Source: Clostridia bacterium (lineage in GTDB: Bacteria > Bacillota > Clostridia > Christensenellales > CAG-138). Taken from it: a stretch of DNA of 36,392 nucleotides. Shown here piece after piece: positions 15,871 through 25,368 of this stretch. Position numbers and translations under genes: made by a program. Where the stretch lies: the NCBI GenBank assembly GCA_017416425.1, contig JAFQCL010000017.1, positions 1 to 36,392 of the forward strand. Reading direction: 5' to 3'. The notes beneath the pieces are model-generated. The model saw only the letters and a list, made by a program, of their open reading frames with translations, searched no databases and was not told the DNA's origin. The first letter of the stretch is position 1. Every line of letters starts with the position of its first letter.

Positions 15871-16278
15871 GTGAGTTCTTATGACAGTAAGACCGGTACG
15901 CTTATAAAAACGACCCACGCTACAAATCCGGAGGAATATGTAACGACCTTACATCTAAGCGATGCCGAGATGAGCGAGATATATAACATGATACTCAACA
16001 TGGATATCGCATCGTATCCAAGCAGATACGATCCGTTCAATGATCCGGAAGCAGAGCTCATATGGGCCTCATCGTCCTACCAAGACATCGTTCTGTCCGT
16101 AACTACCGCCTATGGTAATAAGATAATAGAGTGTAAAAATGTGCTGCTCTTTGGAGATAAAGAAGGTTATAACGATCAGGCGAAGGTGTTTCTTGCCCTA
16201 TGCGAGAGGATATGTGACATTATCGTGTCATCGGATGAGTGGGAAGCCTTGCCGGATTATGAGTTTTTATACGAATAA
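15871..16278 (+). CDS. C-terminal domain of the BlaR1-like protein, separated by an in-frame TAG
   Basis: The reading frame of the M56 protease continues without a frameshift after its TAG (15820-15822): it is open from 15823 to the stop at 16276-16278, 151 codons. The translated text begins ERASAFNFSFTWNTYGVSSY and goes on with SKTGTLIKTTHATNPEEYVTT, which I recognise as a domain that often ends clostridial M56/BlaR1-like proteins. The GTG at 15871 falls inside this domain and has no good ribosome binding site, so it is unlikely to be a true start. The simplest reading is one gene broken by a nonsense codon. Readthrough or an independently translated fragment are alternatives. No signal peptide or membrane segment is present in the downstream piece. 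Confidence 0.55.
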   Translation: MSSYDSKTGTLIKTTHATNPEEYVTTLHLSDAEMSEIYNMILNMDIASYPSRYDPFNDPEAELIWASSSYQDIVLSVTTAYGNKIIECKNVLLFGDKEGYNDQAKVFLALCERICDIIVSSDEWEALPDYEFLYE

Positions 16279-16384
16279 AAACGATAGTGTTATAAAAAAG
16301 ATATCGCCCCGAAGCGGTGTCTCTTGACATTTAATCGGAGGTGCTTATTATAATGCGAAAAACATTACCGTAAAACAAAAGCCT

Positions 16385-16495
16385 TTATTTTTGTCAAAGC
16401 TCCACAAGCTTATGGGTGCGGGGAAGCGCCTCGCCGCAGGGTTCGGGTGGGCGCAGCCCTATGTGGGAGCTCCATGGCATAGCCCTTGAAAAAAC
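16385..16495 (+). repeat. Interspersed GC-rich repeat, copy 1
   Basis: The segment around CCACAAG (16412), GGGTGCGGGG and GCCGCAGGGTTCGGG (16433-16447) reappears in inverted orientation at 20479-20545. Its right half (GGGCGCAGCCC to GCATAGCCCTTGAAAAA) resembles 20592-20660 in direct orientation. The 15-base core is identical in both copies. It looks like a diverged, genome-dispersed non-coding element. Confidence 0.5.
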
Positions 16496-16581
16496 TACTA
16501 TTTAAAAGCAGCGCTTTGCGATAAAAAGGCATAAAATATGACCATAGACCGCTTATACGCTGCTATATTCTAAACTTTTTA

Positions 16582-16610
16582 TTGCCGAAGCGGATATCGT
16601 GTGATAAAAT
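16582..16610 (+). promoter_or_regulatory. Candidate asnS promoter
   Basis: TTGCCG (16582-16587), a 17-base spacer and TAAAAT (16605-16610), 32 bases before the preferred asnS start at 16643. Confidence 0.4.
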
Positions 16611-16642
16611 ATGCGATAATAACGAAAACGGAGGTAATAGTC

Positions 16643-18025
16643 ATGATTAAGCTGCAAGAGCTTCACCTTGCGCCCGAGCGTTTTACGGATGAGATCACCG
16701 TAGGCGGTTGGGTAAAAACCGCAAGGCAGAGCAAGACCGTAGGCTTTATTGAGCTTATGGATGGAAGCTGTTTTTGTACTGTTCAGATAGTGTACGATTG
16801 TGATAAATTTTCAGATACAGTGCTTAGAAAAATAAATACCGGCTGCGCTATCCAGATTACCGGCAAGGTAGTCTTAACGCCTGATATGAAGCAAGCCTTT
16901 GAAATACATGCAAGCAATATGGAGATAGTCGGTGAATGCGATAATGACTATCCACTTCAAAAGAAGAAGCACTCATTTGAGTTTTTAAGGACGATACAGC
17001 ATTTAAGGCCGAGAACAAATACCTTCCAGGCTGTTTTTCGCGTGAGAAGCGTTGTTGCTCAGGCCATACACAGATTTTTTGATGAACGTGGCTTTGTTTA
17101 TGTACACACGCCCATAATAACCGCGAGCGACTGCGAGGGCGCGGGTGAAATGTTCCACGTGACTACGCTTGATATGAGCGATGTGCCAAAAAGCGAGGAT
17201 GGCCTTCCCGACTACGGCAAGGATTTTTTCGGCACTCAGGCGAATCTGACCGTTAGCGGCCAGCTTTACGGTGAAGCCTACGCGCTTGCGTTCAGGGACA
17301 TATATACATTCGGTCCTACGTTTAGAGCTGAGTATTCATTTACCCCAAGGCATGCCGCGGAATTCTGGATGATCGAGCCGGAAATGGCGTTTTGCGATCT
17401 TGAAGGGGATATGGATACTGCCGAGGCTATGGTGAAATACATAATAAAAACGGTCATTGAACGATGCCCGGATGAGCTTAAATTTTTCAACAGCTTTATA
17501 GACAAGGGGCTTATCGCGCGCCTTGAACATGTTGTATCATCTGATTTTGCAAGGGTCGATTATACCGATGCTGTGGAGCAGCTTCTTAAAAGCAAGGAGA
17601 CCTTCCAGTATCCGGTATATTGGGGCTGCGATCTTCAGACGGAACACGAGAGATATCTTACCGAGCACATATATGGAAGGCCGGTATTTGTCATAAACTA
17701 TCCAAAGGAAATAAAGGCATTCTATATGCGCCAGAATGATGATGAAAAGACCGTTGCGGCAATGGATCTTTTAGTTCCCGGAGTTGGTGAATTGATAGGC
17801 GGAAGTCAGCGCGAGGAGCGTTATGACAGGCTTGTTACTCGCATGGACGAGCTTGGACTGAGCCGTGATGACTATGATTGGTATCTTGATCTTAGGCGAT
17901 TTGGCGGTGTGAAGCATGCGGGCTATGGCCTTGGCTTTGAGCGCATGGTCATGTATGTTACAGGAATATCGAATATAAGGGATGTACTGCCTTTCCCGAG
18001 AACTGCGGCAAGCCTTCAGATGTAA
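16643..18025 (+). CDS. asnS: Asparaginyl-tRNA synthetase
   Basis: A 460-residue class IIb aminoacyl-tRNA synthetase that attaches asparagine to tRNA(Asn) in the cytoplasm. An N-terminal OB-fold anticodon-binding domain (about 1-105, [21 protein letters not shown]) is followed by the catalytic domain. Motif 2 lies around [21 protein letters not shown], and motif 3 is [21 protein letters not shown] with the family-typical ending VLPFPRT that separates AsnRS from AspRS. The frame is open from 16601, but the Met at 16643 has GGAGGT 7 bases upstream and fits the normal AsnRS start ([14 protein letters not shown]). It is followed by a strong terminator, so it appears to be transcribed alone. Confidence 0.95.
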   Translation: MIKLQELHLAPERFTDEITVGGWVKTARQSKTVGFIELMDGSCFCTVQIVYDCDKFSDTVLRKINTGCAIQITGKVVLTPDMKQAFEIHASNMEIVGECDNDYPLQKKKHSFEFLRTIQHLRPRTNTFQAVFRVRSVVAQAIHRFFDERGFVYVHTPIITASDCEGAGEMFHVTTLDMSDVPKSEDGLPDYGKDFFGTQANLTVSGQLYGEAYALAFRDIYTFGPTFRAEYSFTPRHAAEFWMIEPEMAFCDLEGDMDTAEAMVKYIIKTVIERCPDELKFFNSFIDKGLIARLEHVVSSDFARVDYTDAVEQLLKSKETFQYPVYWGCDLQTEHERYLTEHIYGRPVFVINYPKEIKAFYMRQNDDEKTVAAMDLLVPGVGELIGGSQREERYDRLVTRMDELGLSRDDYDWYLDLRRFGGVKHAGYGLGFERMVMYVTGISNIRDVLPFPRTAASLQM

Positions 18026-18039
18026 CAGAGTTTATTATA

Positions 18040-18065
18040 GCCTCGGAATATACCGGGGCTTTTTT
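18040..18065 (+). terminator. Terminator after asnS
   Basis: GCCTCGG (18040-18046) pairs with CCGGGGC (18053-18059) with one wobble, followed by six T (18060-18065). Confidence 0.85.
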
Positions 18066-18119
18066 GTAATATGTTTTATGACGATATATGAAAATAGGTT
18101 TAATGTTTTTTTGAATATC

Positions 18120-18149
18120 TTGAACGATAGATGATAGTTGTGCTATAAT
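18120..18149 (+). promoter_or_regulatory. Promoter of the mscS-DUF951-lepB group
   Basis: TTGAAC (18120-18125), an 18-base spacer and a perfect TATAAT (18144-18149), 33 bases before the mscS ATG, which has AAGGAG upstream. Confidence 0.65.
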
Positions 18150-18182
18150 TTTTAAATAGGATTCTCGCATGAAGGAGATTTT

Positions 18183-19073
18183 ATGCTTAGAATAGTAGAT
18201 GAAATAGCAAAAGCTGTATTACCGGAGAGCGTTTTTTCTATAATACCCGCTTGGGTGCTTACTGTGATAGATATAATACTGGTATTTATTGCGGCAAGGC
18301 TCATAGTGCTCGCGCTCAATCTGCTCATAAACCGTATAATGGAGGCTCGTATAAACAGCACCGATGATATGGGAAGAAAGCGCGTTTTAAATACGGTAGG
18401 AACCGTGTTTAAAAGTATAATAAAATATGTTGTGTACTTCCTTGCGATAGCTGCCGTAGTGGGTATTTTGGGACTTACCTCCGCAATGACTTCTATGCTC
18501 GCCGCTGCCGGCGTTGGCGGACTTATAATAAGTATTGGCGCTCAGGGGGTTGTGAAGGATATCGTAACAGGGATATTTATGCTCTTTGAAAATCAGGTCG
18601 CGGTAGGAGAATATGTGACTGCCTGTGATGTAACGGGTATCGTTACAAATGTGTCCTTTAGAACTATAACGATAAAGGGGTGGCGCGGCGAACTGAATAT
18701 AATACCAAACGGTAATATAGGCATAATTACAAATTACTCAAGGGAACCGTATCTTGCTGTTGCGGACATAGCTGTAGCATATGAGGTCGATGTAAAAAAG
18801 GCTATGGAGATCATGCTGGATGAAGCAAAAAAGCTTTGCAATAGCAGTGAAGGGCTTTTAAGCGAACCTTCTATGCTTGGCATAAATGAGCTTGCCGAAA
18901 GCGGCATGACAATCAGGATGACAGTAAACGTAAGGCAGTATGATGGCCACTGGGGGATAGAACGCAAGCTTAAGCAAAATATAAAGCAGCGATTTGACGC
19001 GGAAGGGATAGAGATTCCATATAATAAGGTCGTAGTGATAAAGGGGGAAGAGGCTGCGTCAACGCTTGGATGA
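18183..19073 (+). CDS. Small-conductance mechanosensitive channel, MscS family
   Basis: A 296-residue MscS protein that opens under membrane tension to release solutes at osmotic downshock. Three membrane segments are seen: about 20-45, 77-97 and the pore-lining 103-130, whose Gly/Ala-rich run (MTSMLAAAGVGGLIISIGAQGVVKD) is the MscS TM3 signature. The beta domain follows (FMLFENQVAVGEYVTACDVTGIV... and WRGELNIIPNGNIGIITNYSR), then an alpha/beta C-terminal domain to KVVVIKG. The length matches the short YkuT/MscS type. It is followed after 12 bases by the DUF951 gene and then the signal peptidase genes, probably as one transcription unit. Confidence 0.93.
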   Translation: MLRIVDEIAKAVLPESVFSIIPAWVLTVIDIILVFIAARLIVLALNLLINRIMEARINSTDDMGRKRVLNTVGTVFKSIIKYVVYFLAIAAVVGILGLTSAMTSMLAAAGVGGLIISIGAQGVVKDIVTGIFMLFENQVAVGEYVTACDVTGIVTNVSFRTITIKGWRGELNIIPNGNIGIITNYSREPYLAVADIAVAYEVDVKKAMEIMLDEAKKLCNSSEGLLSEPSMLGINELAESGMTIRMTVNVRQYDGHWGIERKLKQNIKQRFDAEGIEIPYNKVVVIKGEEAASTLG

Positions 19074-19085
19074 GCCTTTGAGTTT

Positions 19086-19304
19086 ATGATTACCGAATTT
19101 GAACTTGGTGATATCGTATGTATGCGTAAGCCGCACGCCTGTGGTACAAACGCATGGGAAATAGTAAGAAATGGCGCCGATATAAAGATAAAGTGCACTC
19201 ATTGCGGCAGAGTCGTAATGATGGATCGGCTCGACTTTATTAGAAACGCTAAAAAACGGCTTTATGAAAGAAGGAATGACGATGAGCAAACTGGTAATAA
19301 GTAG
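19086..19304 (+). CDS. DUF951 family small protein
   Basis: A 72-residue protein matching the DUF951 pattern: FELGDIVCMRKPHACGTNAWEIVRNGADIKIKC followed by THCGRVVMMDRLDF. The three conserved cysteines (in HACG and KCTHCG) and the HxCG motif suggest a zinc or nucleic-acid site, but no function is established for the family. It is common in Firmicutes, often next to mscS genes as here. The start at 19086 has only a weak ribosome binding site, consistent with coupling to mscS, which ends 12 bases before. Its 3' end overlaps the next gene by 23 bases. Confidence 0.85.
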   Translation: MITEFELGDIVCMRKPHACGTNAWEIVRNGADIKIKCTHCGRVVMMDRLDFIRNAKKRLYERRNDDEQTGNK

Positions 19305-19875
19305 GTCTGCGTTAAACAGGCTAAAAGGTCAGGCGGAGAAAGCAAGGCAGCGTCATCCGGGCATAAGGGCACGCAATAACGCGGAGTTTTTTATGACCCT
19401 GATAGTTATTCTCATATTTGTTATGGGGTTTAGAATGTTTATAGGTGAGCCTACACTAATAGATGGAGATTCTATGTATCCCACTATAATCGATACTGAG
19501 CGTGCTTATGTGAACAAAACAGCGTATTGGTTTGAGAACCCGCAGAGAGGCGATATTATTATATGCTATTATCCTAACTATACCACAAGCTGCGTAAAGC
19601 GTGTCATAGCTGTTGGCGGTGATATAATCGAGATAAGGGATGGCAAGATATACATAAACGATGAGCTTTTGGATGAGAGCGCGTATTGGAACGATTATAT
19701 CAATTTTTCGTATCAAAGGAGTGTAGTTCCAAAAGGGCACGTGTTTGTTATCGGAGATAACAGAAATAACAGCAAAGATAGCCGTGATCCATCCGTTGGA
19801 GCTATCCCGATTTACCGTGTGGTAGGAAAGGTCACTTTCACACTATGGCCTCTAAATACGATCAGGTTGATATAA
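19282..19875 (+). CDS. lepB: Signal peptidase I
   Basis: A 197-residue type I signal peptidase, which removes signal peptides from exported proteins on the outer face of the membrane. One membrane helix (about 36-52) precedes the catalytic domain. The catalytic Ser64 sits in IDGDSMYPT and the general-base Lys106 in CVKRVIAVGGD. The late box GDNRNNSKDSRD is complete. These are the bacterial (P-type) features, unlike SipW, which has no Lys. The start at ATG 19282 has AAGGA 6 bases upstream; an earlier in-frame ATG at 19264 lacks one. It overlaps the DUF951 gene and is followed after 4 bases by a degenerate paralogue. Confidence 0.94.
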   Translation: MSKLVISRSALNRLKGQAEKARQRHPGIRARNNAEFFMTLIVILIFVMGFRMFIGEPTLIDGDSMYPTIIDTERAYVNKTAYWFENPQRGDIIICYYPNYTTSCVKRVIAVGGDIIEIRDGKIYINDELLDESAYWNDYINFSYQRSVVPKGHVFVIGDNRNNSKDSRDPSVGAIPIYRVVGKVTFTLWPLNTIRLI

Positions 19876-19879
19876 ATGT

Positions 19880-20422
19880 ATGAATGCACCTAAGGAAAGA
19901 ACTGAAAAGAATGCTTCAAGGCACGCCAAAATAGCGGCGCTTGATATCCTGATGCGCATAGCTATTGCGCTTTTTGTTGTATTTCTTGTGTTTACTACCA
20001 TTTTTGTACCGATAAGCGTTGTTGGAGAAGGAATGAGTCCCATGCTTCAAAACGGTGAGATCGTGCTTATGAGCACCATTTCAAAGCATATAGCTACTCC
20101 AAAAAGAGGCGAAGCGGTGGTGTATGAGCAAGACGGCAAAAGGTGGATAGGCCGTATAATCGCCTGCCCGGGGGAGAGCATACAGGTTCAAAATGGTAAC
20201 GTGTATGTAAATGACCAGTATCTTGATGAAGCTACCTACAGATTAGACGACAGTGTATTTGATCTGGAAAAGCAGGTCATACCTCAAGGGGCAGTGTTTG
20301 TAATGTGTGATGATAGGTCTGAGATGGATGGCATGGGTATTATAACCTATGAGGAGATACAGGGCATAGTAAGAATGAGGATATATCCCCTTTCGAGGAT
20401 AAACTTTTTTGGTGCACAGTAA
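19880..20422 (+). CDS. Signal peptidase I paralogue lacking both catalytic residues
   Basis: A 180-residue protein with the signal peptidase I layout: an N-terminal membrane helix (about 24-47), box B VGEGMSPML (48-56), box D RWIGRIIACPGE (88-99), a domain with NGNVYVNDQYLDE, and a late box CDDRSEMDGMG. Lined up with the neighbour, the catalytic Ser is replaced by Gly51 and the catalytic Lys by Gly91, and the GDNR...SRD box is altered. It should therefore not cleave signal peptides. An active/inactive signal peptidase pair side by side is known from Staphylococcus aureus (SpsB/SpsA). The role of the inactive copy is unclear. It lies 4 bases after lepB and is followed by a terminator. Confidence 0.85.
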   Translation: MNAPKERTEKNASRHAKIAALDILMRIAIALFVVFLVFTTIFVPISVVGEGMSPMLQNGEIVLMSTISKHIATPKRGEAVVYEQDGKRWIGRIIACPGESIQVQNGNVYVNDQYLDEATYRLDDSVFDLEKQVIPQGAVFVMCDDRSEMDGMGIITYEEIQGIVRMRIYPLSRINFFGAQ

Positions 20423-20438
20423 GCGATAGGTTTTGAAA

Positions 20439-20464
20439 AGAAGCTCTTTGGGGCTTCTTTTTTT
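20439..20464 (+). terminator. Terminator after the signal peptidase pair
   Basis: AGAAGC (20439-20444), 8-base loop, GCTTCT (20453-20458) and a T-run to 20464. Confidence 0.8.
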
Positions 20465-20670
20465 CGGGGGCTACGCGCCCCGAACCCTGCGGCAGAACCT
20501 GCCGTCCTGCACCTGCAAACTTGTGGGGCTTGGGGAAAGAATAAAAGTTTGGTTTCGGGGCTTCCTTTTTAGGGGTCTTTTTTCGTTTTTTTCGGGGGCG
20601 CATAGCCCCAACGGGAGCCCCTCGGCAGAGGCCTCGAAAAGAGCATAGCCCTCGAAAAAGACCGAAACAA
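20465..20670. repeat. Interspersed GC-rich repeat, copy 2 (composite)
   Basis: 20479-20545 is the inverted counterpart of 16412-16447: CCCGAACCCTGCGGC (20479-20493) is the exact reverse complement of its 15-base core. 20592-20660 resembles the right half of copy 1 in direct orientation (GGGGGCGCATAGCCCC ... GAGCATAGCCCTCGAAAAA). The segment fills the space between the two convergent transcription units and shows no coding character. Confidence 0.45.
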
Positions 20671-20680
20671 AGCTCCTCCA

Positions 20681-21742
20681 TCATTCTATGGAAGTAAACC
20701 CGCTCATAAGCACCAGAGAGCGCAAAAACTGCCGGAACATAAAAGGACACCTTAACAGACGCAAAAATATTTTAAAGCGCAAATGTGATGTATGAGCTTT
20801 ATAGTATTTAAATATGGATAAGCTGTCCGATTTGTCTAAGAAAGCTTCGGCAAGCACTCGTGAGGAATCCAAAGCAAAGCTTATCCCCTCAAAGGAACTG
20901 GGGCTTATATAACCGGCTGCTTCTCCTATTAGAAATACGCCCGATGAAGCGCCAAGGCAGACCTCCGCTGGAGATTTGGGTCTTAGCACCATGCAGGCTT
21001 CCGTCTTTATGGGCGACTCAAGCGGCATGCAGAGCCTTTGAGCAGCGCGAAGCTTTTGTATCTCAAACTGCCTTCTGCAATCGTTTGGCTTAAATGCTCC
21101 ACCATATATGAAGTATCCATCTTTATGTATAGACCATGAGCAGGCATCGCTCGTCTTTTTGTCATATACAGCTGAAAAATAGGGCTTATCCGTATCGGTG
21201 AACCATTGCTGTATGGCTACATAGGAGCGAATTTTATGATTTTTGAAGAAGGTGCGCCTTACAAATGAATTTGCGCCATCGGCTCCAACGATATACTTGG
21301 TTGTGAATGTGCGAGTTTCACCATCCGCATGGTAGGAGACCATAAAACCCTCCTCAAGCTCTTTTATTTGAGAGACCCAAGCGCCAAGGCGTATTTCAAC
21401 GCTTGAGGGGATAAGACTTATGAGGTATCTATCGAATTTATCCCTGTCAAGGTTTATGTATGGTCTCATATATCGCCTCTTACGCCTGGTATTTATATCC
21501 AAAACCTGCACAGAAAGTATTTGTGGAGATACGAGCACATCGGAGGGAATATGGATATCAAGCTTTGCAAGGCATTTTTGCGCTGCTTCGGATAAAAGCC
21601 CGCCGCAAGGCTTTTTAATGCTTTTTTCGCAAAAGCCCTTGTCAAGTGCAATAGTGCGGTAGCTATTTGGGAGCATGCGCGCAAGATTGGAACCGGCTGG
21701 GCCAAGGCCTATTATGGCTATGTCGTAATCAAAAGTACTCAT
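20681..21742 (-). CDS. Geranylgeranyl-reductase-like FAD-dependent oxidoreductase
   Basis: A 353-residue flavoprotein. It has the dinucleotide-binding GLGPAG (12-17) at the N-terminus, the PCGG motif (45-48) typical of the geranylgeranyl reductase/ChlP family, the central VGADGANSFVRR segment that contacts FAD, and the second FAD motif GEAAGYISPSSFEG. Family members reduce prenyl double bonds or oxidise varied substrates. In Clostridia the substrate is generally unknown, and nothing here identifies it. The gene overlaps the stop of the dCMP deaminase by 4 bases (ATGA), so the two are co-translated, though no functional link is obvious. Confidence 0.85.
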   Translation of the reverse strand: MSTFDYDIAIIGLGPAGSNLARMLPNSYRTIALDKGFCEKSIKKPCGGLLSEAAQKCLAKLDIHIPSDVLVSPQILSVQVLDINTRRKRRYMRPYINLDRDKFDRYLISLIPSSVEIRLGAWVSQIKELEEGFMVSYHADGETRTFTTKYIVGADGANSFVRRTFFKNHKIRSYVAIQQWFTDTDKPYFSAVYDKKTSDACSWSIHKDGYFIYGGAFKPNDCRRQFEIQKLRAAQRLCMPLESPIKTEACMVLRPKSPAEVCLGASSGVFLIGEAAGYISPSSFEGISFALDSSRVLAEAFLDKSDSLSIFKYYKAHTSHLRFKIFLRLLRCPFMFRQFLRSLVLMSGFTSIE

Positions 21743-22191
21743 GGCTTATACTGAAGCAGCTCAACGCCGGCAAGCCTAAATATTTCAAGTGAAAATTCAT
21801 CGGGGTAGCCTTCGGCGTACACTACCTTTGATATTCCTGCGTTTACTATTATTTTGGCGCATATAACACATGGCTGATGTGTGCAGTAGAGCGTTGCGCC
21901 CTCGATGCTTACGCCCAGCTTTGCCGCCTGTATTATGGCATTTTGCTCCGCGTGTATGGCGTAGCAAAGCTCGTGTCTGGTTCCGGAGGGTATATTAAGC
22001 TTATCGCGCATGCACTCGCCCTTCTCAACGCAGCTTAAAACTCCCGCAGGCGCTCCATTGTAGCCTGTTGTAAGTATTCGTTTATTTTTTACTATTACGG
22101 CACCTATCTGTCTGCCTACTCGGTAGCAGGATGACCATGTAGCTATGGTTTTTGCCATATCCATAAATCTGGCGTCCCATTTTGTAAACAT
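21739..22191 (-). CDS. comEB: dCMP deaminase (ComEB-like)
   Basis: A 150-residue zinc deaminase that converts dCMP to dUMP, supplying the precursor for dTMP. The zinc site is complete: HAEQNAI (His80, Glu82) and HQPCVIC (Cys108, Cys111). The GYNGAP segment and the Cys/His-containing insert CVEKGEC...H are typical of dCMP deaminases rather than cytidine or guanine deaminases. The frame is open up to 22290, but the ATG at 22191 has GGAGG 8 bases upstream and fits the family start (MFTKWDARFMDMA). It is the first gene of a two-gene unit with the flavoprotein. Confidence 0.92.
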   Translation of the reverse strand: MFTKWDARFMDMAKTIATWSSCYRVGRQIGAVIVKNKRILTTGYNGAPAGVLSCVEKGECMRDKLNIPSGTRHELCYAIHAEQNAIIQAAKLGVSIEGATLYCTHQPCVICAKIIVNAGISKVVYAEGYPDEFSLEIFRLAGVELLQYKP

Positions 22192-22261
22192 ATTTAAGTC
22201 CTCCACAAAAATAAAATAGCTGAACATAATAGGAATAAAGTCCCAAATACGAGTTACATTA

Positions 22262-22290
22262 AGTATATCATAACGCAGCCGTGTTGTCAC
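22262..22290 (-). promoter_or_regulatory. Promoter of the dCMP deaminase unit
   Basis: On the minus strand, GTGACA (22290-22285), a 17-base spacer and TATACT (22267-22262), about 70 bases before the ATG. Confidence 0.5.
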
Positions 22291-22351
22291 GGGTGCAAAT
22301 TATTGAAGGGTGCGAAATTGTAAAACATTTGTGTCAAGTGGAAAAAGGAGG

Positions 22352-22380
22352 TTGACATATTTTGGGGCTTGTTTTATTAT
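22352..22380 (+). promoter_or_regulatory. groESL promoter
   Basis: TTGACA (22352-22357), a 17-base spacer and TATTAT (22375-22380), placed so that transcription starts just before the CIRCE element. Confidence 0.8.
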
Positions 22381-22394
22381 GTGCATGTTGATTG

Positions 22395-22421
22395 TTAGCA
22401 CTCGAAAGGCTTGAGTGCCAA
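22395..22421 (+). promoter_or_regulatory. CIRCE element (HrcA operator)
   Basis: TTAGCACTC (22395-22403), 9 bases, GAGTGCCAA (22413-22421), matching the consensus dyad except for one base in the right arm. HrcA repressor binding here gives heat-shock control of groESL. No hrcA gene is in the window. Confidence 0.93.
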
Positions 22422-22445
22422 AAAGAATGACAGGAGGATACAATA

Positions 22446-22730
22446 ATGAAGCTTAGACCGCTCGCAGATCGAGTAGTAGTAAAGACCATGGAAGCAGAAG
22501 AGACCACAAAAGGTGGCATAATCCTAACGCCCGCATCGAAGGAAAAGCCGCAGGTAGCCGAAGTAATAGCGGTAGGCCCCGGCGGTGTAGTTGATGGTAA
22601 GGAAGTAAATATGTATGTAAATGTAGGCGATAAGGTGATCTGCTCAAGATACGCGGGAACCGAAGTAAAGCTCGATGGCTGTGAGTATCTTGTAGTGCGT
22701 CAGAATGATATACTGGCGATCGTAGAATAA
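22446..22730 (+). CDS. groES: Co-chaperonin GroES
   Basis: The 94-residue lid of the GroEL folding chamber. The start MKLRPLADRVVVK, the mobile loop EAEETTKGGIILTPASKEKP (residues about 17-36) with the conserved GGI-L element, and the C-terminal DGCEYLVVRQNDILAIVE are all standard. An AGGAGG lies 9 bases before the ATG. It is the first gene of the CIRCE-controlled pair and is followed after 24 bases by groEL. Confidence 0.97.
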   Translation: MKLRPLADRVVVKTMEAEETTKGGIILTPASKEKPQVAEVIAVGPGGVVDGKEVNMYVNVGDKVICSRYAGTEVKLDGCEYLVVRQNDILAIVE

Positions 22731-22736
22731 GAATAG

Positions 22737-24377
<1,641 letters not shown>

Positions 24378-24412
24378 TTATAAAAGGCGATAATATCCCT
24401 AATCTGATAAAA

Positions 24413-24447
24413 GTAGCTGCTAAAGTTATTTGGCAGCTACGTTTTTT
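24413..24447 (+). terminator. Terminator after groEL
   Basis: GTAGCTGC (24413-24420) pairs with GCAGCTAC (24433-24440), followed by GTTTTTT. Confidence 0.85.
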
Positions 24448-24452
24448 ATAAA

Positions 24453-24485
24453 CAAAAAACGGCCTCACCCATAGGGCTTAGCCGT
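24453..24485 (-). terminator. Terminator after the Ppx/GppA gene
   Basis: On the minus strand, ACGGC (24485-24481) pairs with GCCGT (24463-24459) around an inner CCC-TAT-GGG stem, followed by six T (24458-24453). The two convergent units thus end back to back. Confidence 0.7.
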
Positions 24486-24498
24486 AAAATATCTATTT

Positions 24499-25368
24499 TT
24501 ATAATGCTGCGAGTTTATGCAGCAGATAGCCTTCCATGCCGTCTGCATCGCTTACCGTGATATGGTCTTTATTTAGGAGCCTAAGTTCATACGCTATTAT
24601 GATAGCGCCGGGAAGTATCACGTCATGCCTCTGCTTTAAAAGGGGATGGTTTATACGATACTCACAATTTTCGCTCAATAGCCGGATAAACTCCTCGATC
24701 CTTTTAAGCGTAAGTTTAGTTCCGTGAACTAGCGCTCCATCGTATTCGGTGAGGCCGATGTGCAGGGCACAGAGCGTTGTTATGGTGCCGCCCACACCCG
24801 TATACTCGTCTGAGATCGGAAGCGTAAACGGGAGAAGCTTTTTTGAAAGCTCTGCTTCAAGCAAAGCCCTTTGATGATCAAAATCGCCTTGATCGAGCAT
24901 TATTTCACGTCCGCGCACACAGCCTATCGGAACGGAAATGCTGCCCTTATCATTCACGATCTGCGTAGAGCCACCGCCTATGTCGATAAGTCCTCCGCGG
25001 CCGCCGGTTGCACCGAGATAAGCAAGTCTTGCCTCCTCATCTCCCGAAAGCACATCGATATTTATGCCGGTTTTTTGGAATACTTCGCTTAAAAACTGCT
25101 CCCTGTTCTTAGCTTCACGAACGGCGCTTGTTGCATAGCAGAATATGGGAAGGTCTTTTTCCTTGGCCATATCTTTAAACTCAAGCAGCGCCTGCATGCT
25201 ATCCTGCATGGGCTTATTTGAAAGCATGCCGCTTTCCTGCTGGCCGCTTGCAAGCCTTGTCATGCGGATCAGCTTTTTTGTGGTGAGTTTTAGCCCATTC
25301 AAGCATAAACGACCCTCCGCATAGCGAAGGGTGTTGCTGCCTATATCTATTACTGCGGCTTTATCCAT
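24499..25368 (-). CDS. Ppx/GppA-family phosphatase
   Basis: A 289-residue member of the exopolyphosphatase/guanosine pentaphosphatase family, with the actin-like ATPase fold. The phosphate loop 1 is AVIDIGSNTLRYAEG near the N-terminus. GGLIDIGGGSTQIV and TGVGGTITTLCALHIGL carry the second and later nucleotide or phosphate loops. It is about the size of the short clostridial form, without the C-terminal HD-like domain of E. coli Ppx. It may degrade polyphosphate or (p)ppGpp; the sequence does not decide. The start at ATG 25368 overlaps the stop of the FtsB-like gene by 8 bases. The longer frame to 25464 lies inside that gene and is rejected. Confidence 0.87.
   Translation of the reverse strand: MDKAAVIDIGSNTLRYAEGRLCLNGLKLTTKKLIRMTRLASGQQESGMLSNKPMQDSMQALLEFKDMAKEKDLPIFCYATSAVREAKNREQFLSEVFQKTGINIDVLSGDEEARLAYLGATGGRGGLIDIGGGSTQIVNDKGSISVPIGCVRGREIMLDQGDFDHQRALLEAELSKKLLPFTLPISDEYTGVGGTITTLCALHIGLTEYDGALVHGTKLTLKRIEEFIRLLSENCEYRINHPLLKQRHDVILPGAIIIAYELRLLNKDHITVSDADGMEGYLLHKLAAL

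Larger units (their letters stand above)
16279..16642. other. Intergenic region between the BlaR1-like gene and asnS
   Basis: It holds a GC-rich repeat (16385-16495) and the asnS promoter (16582-16610). A TTGACA at 16324 and a TATAAT at 16349 are 19 bases apart, too far for a good promoter. No gene is seen. Confidence 0.6.

Noticed and set aside
16601..16642. Earlier asnS start
   Set aside because: GGAGGT and the family start point to ATG 16643; the candidate promoter -10 box overlaps the extension.
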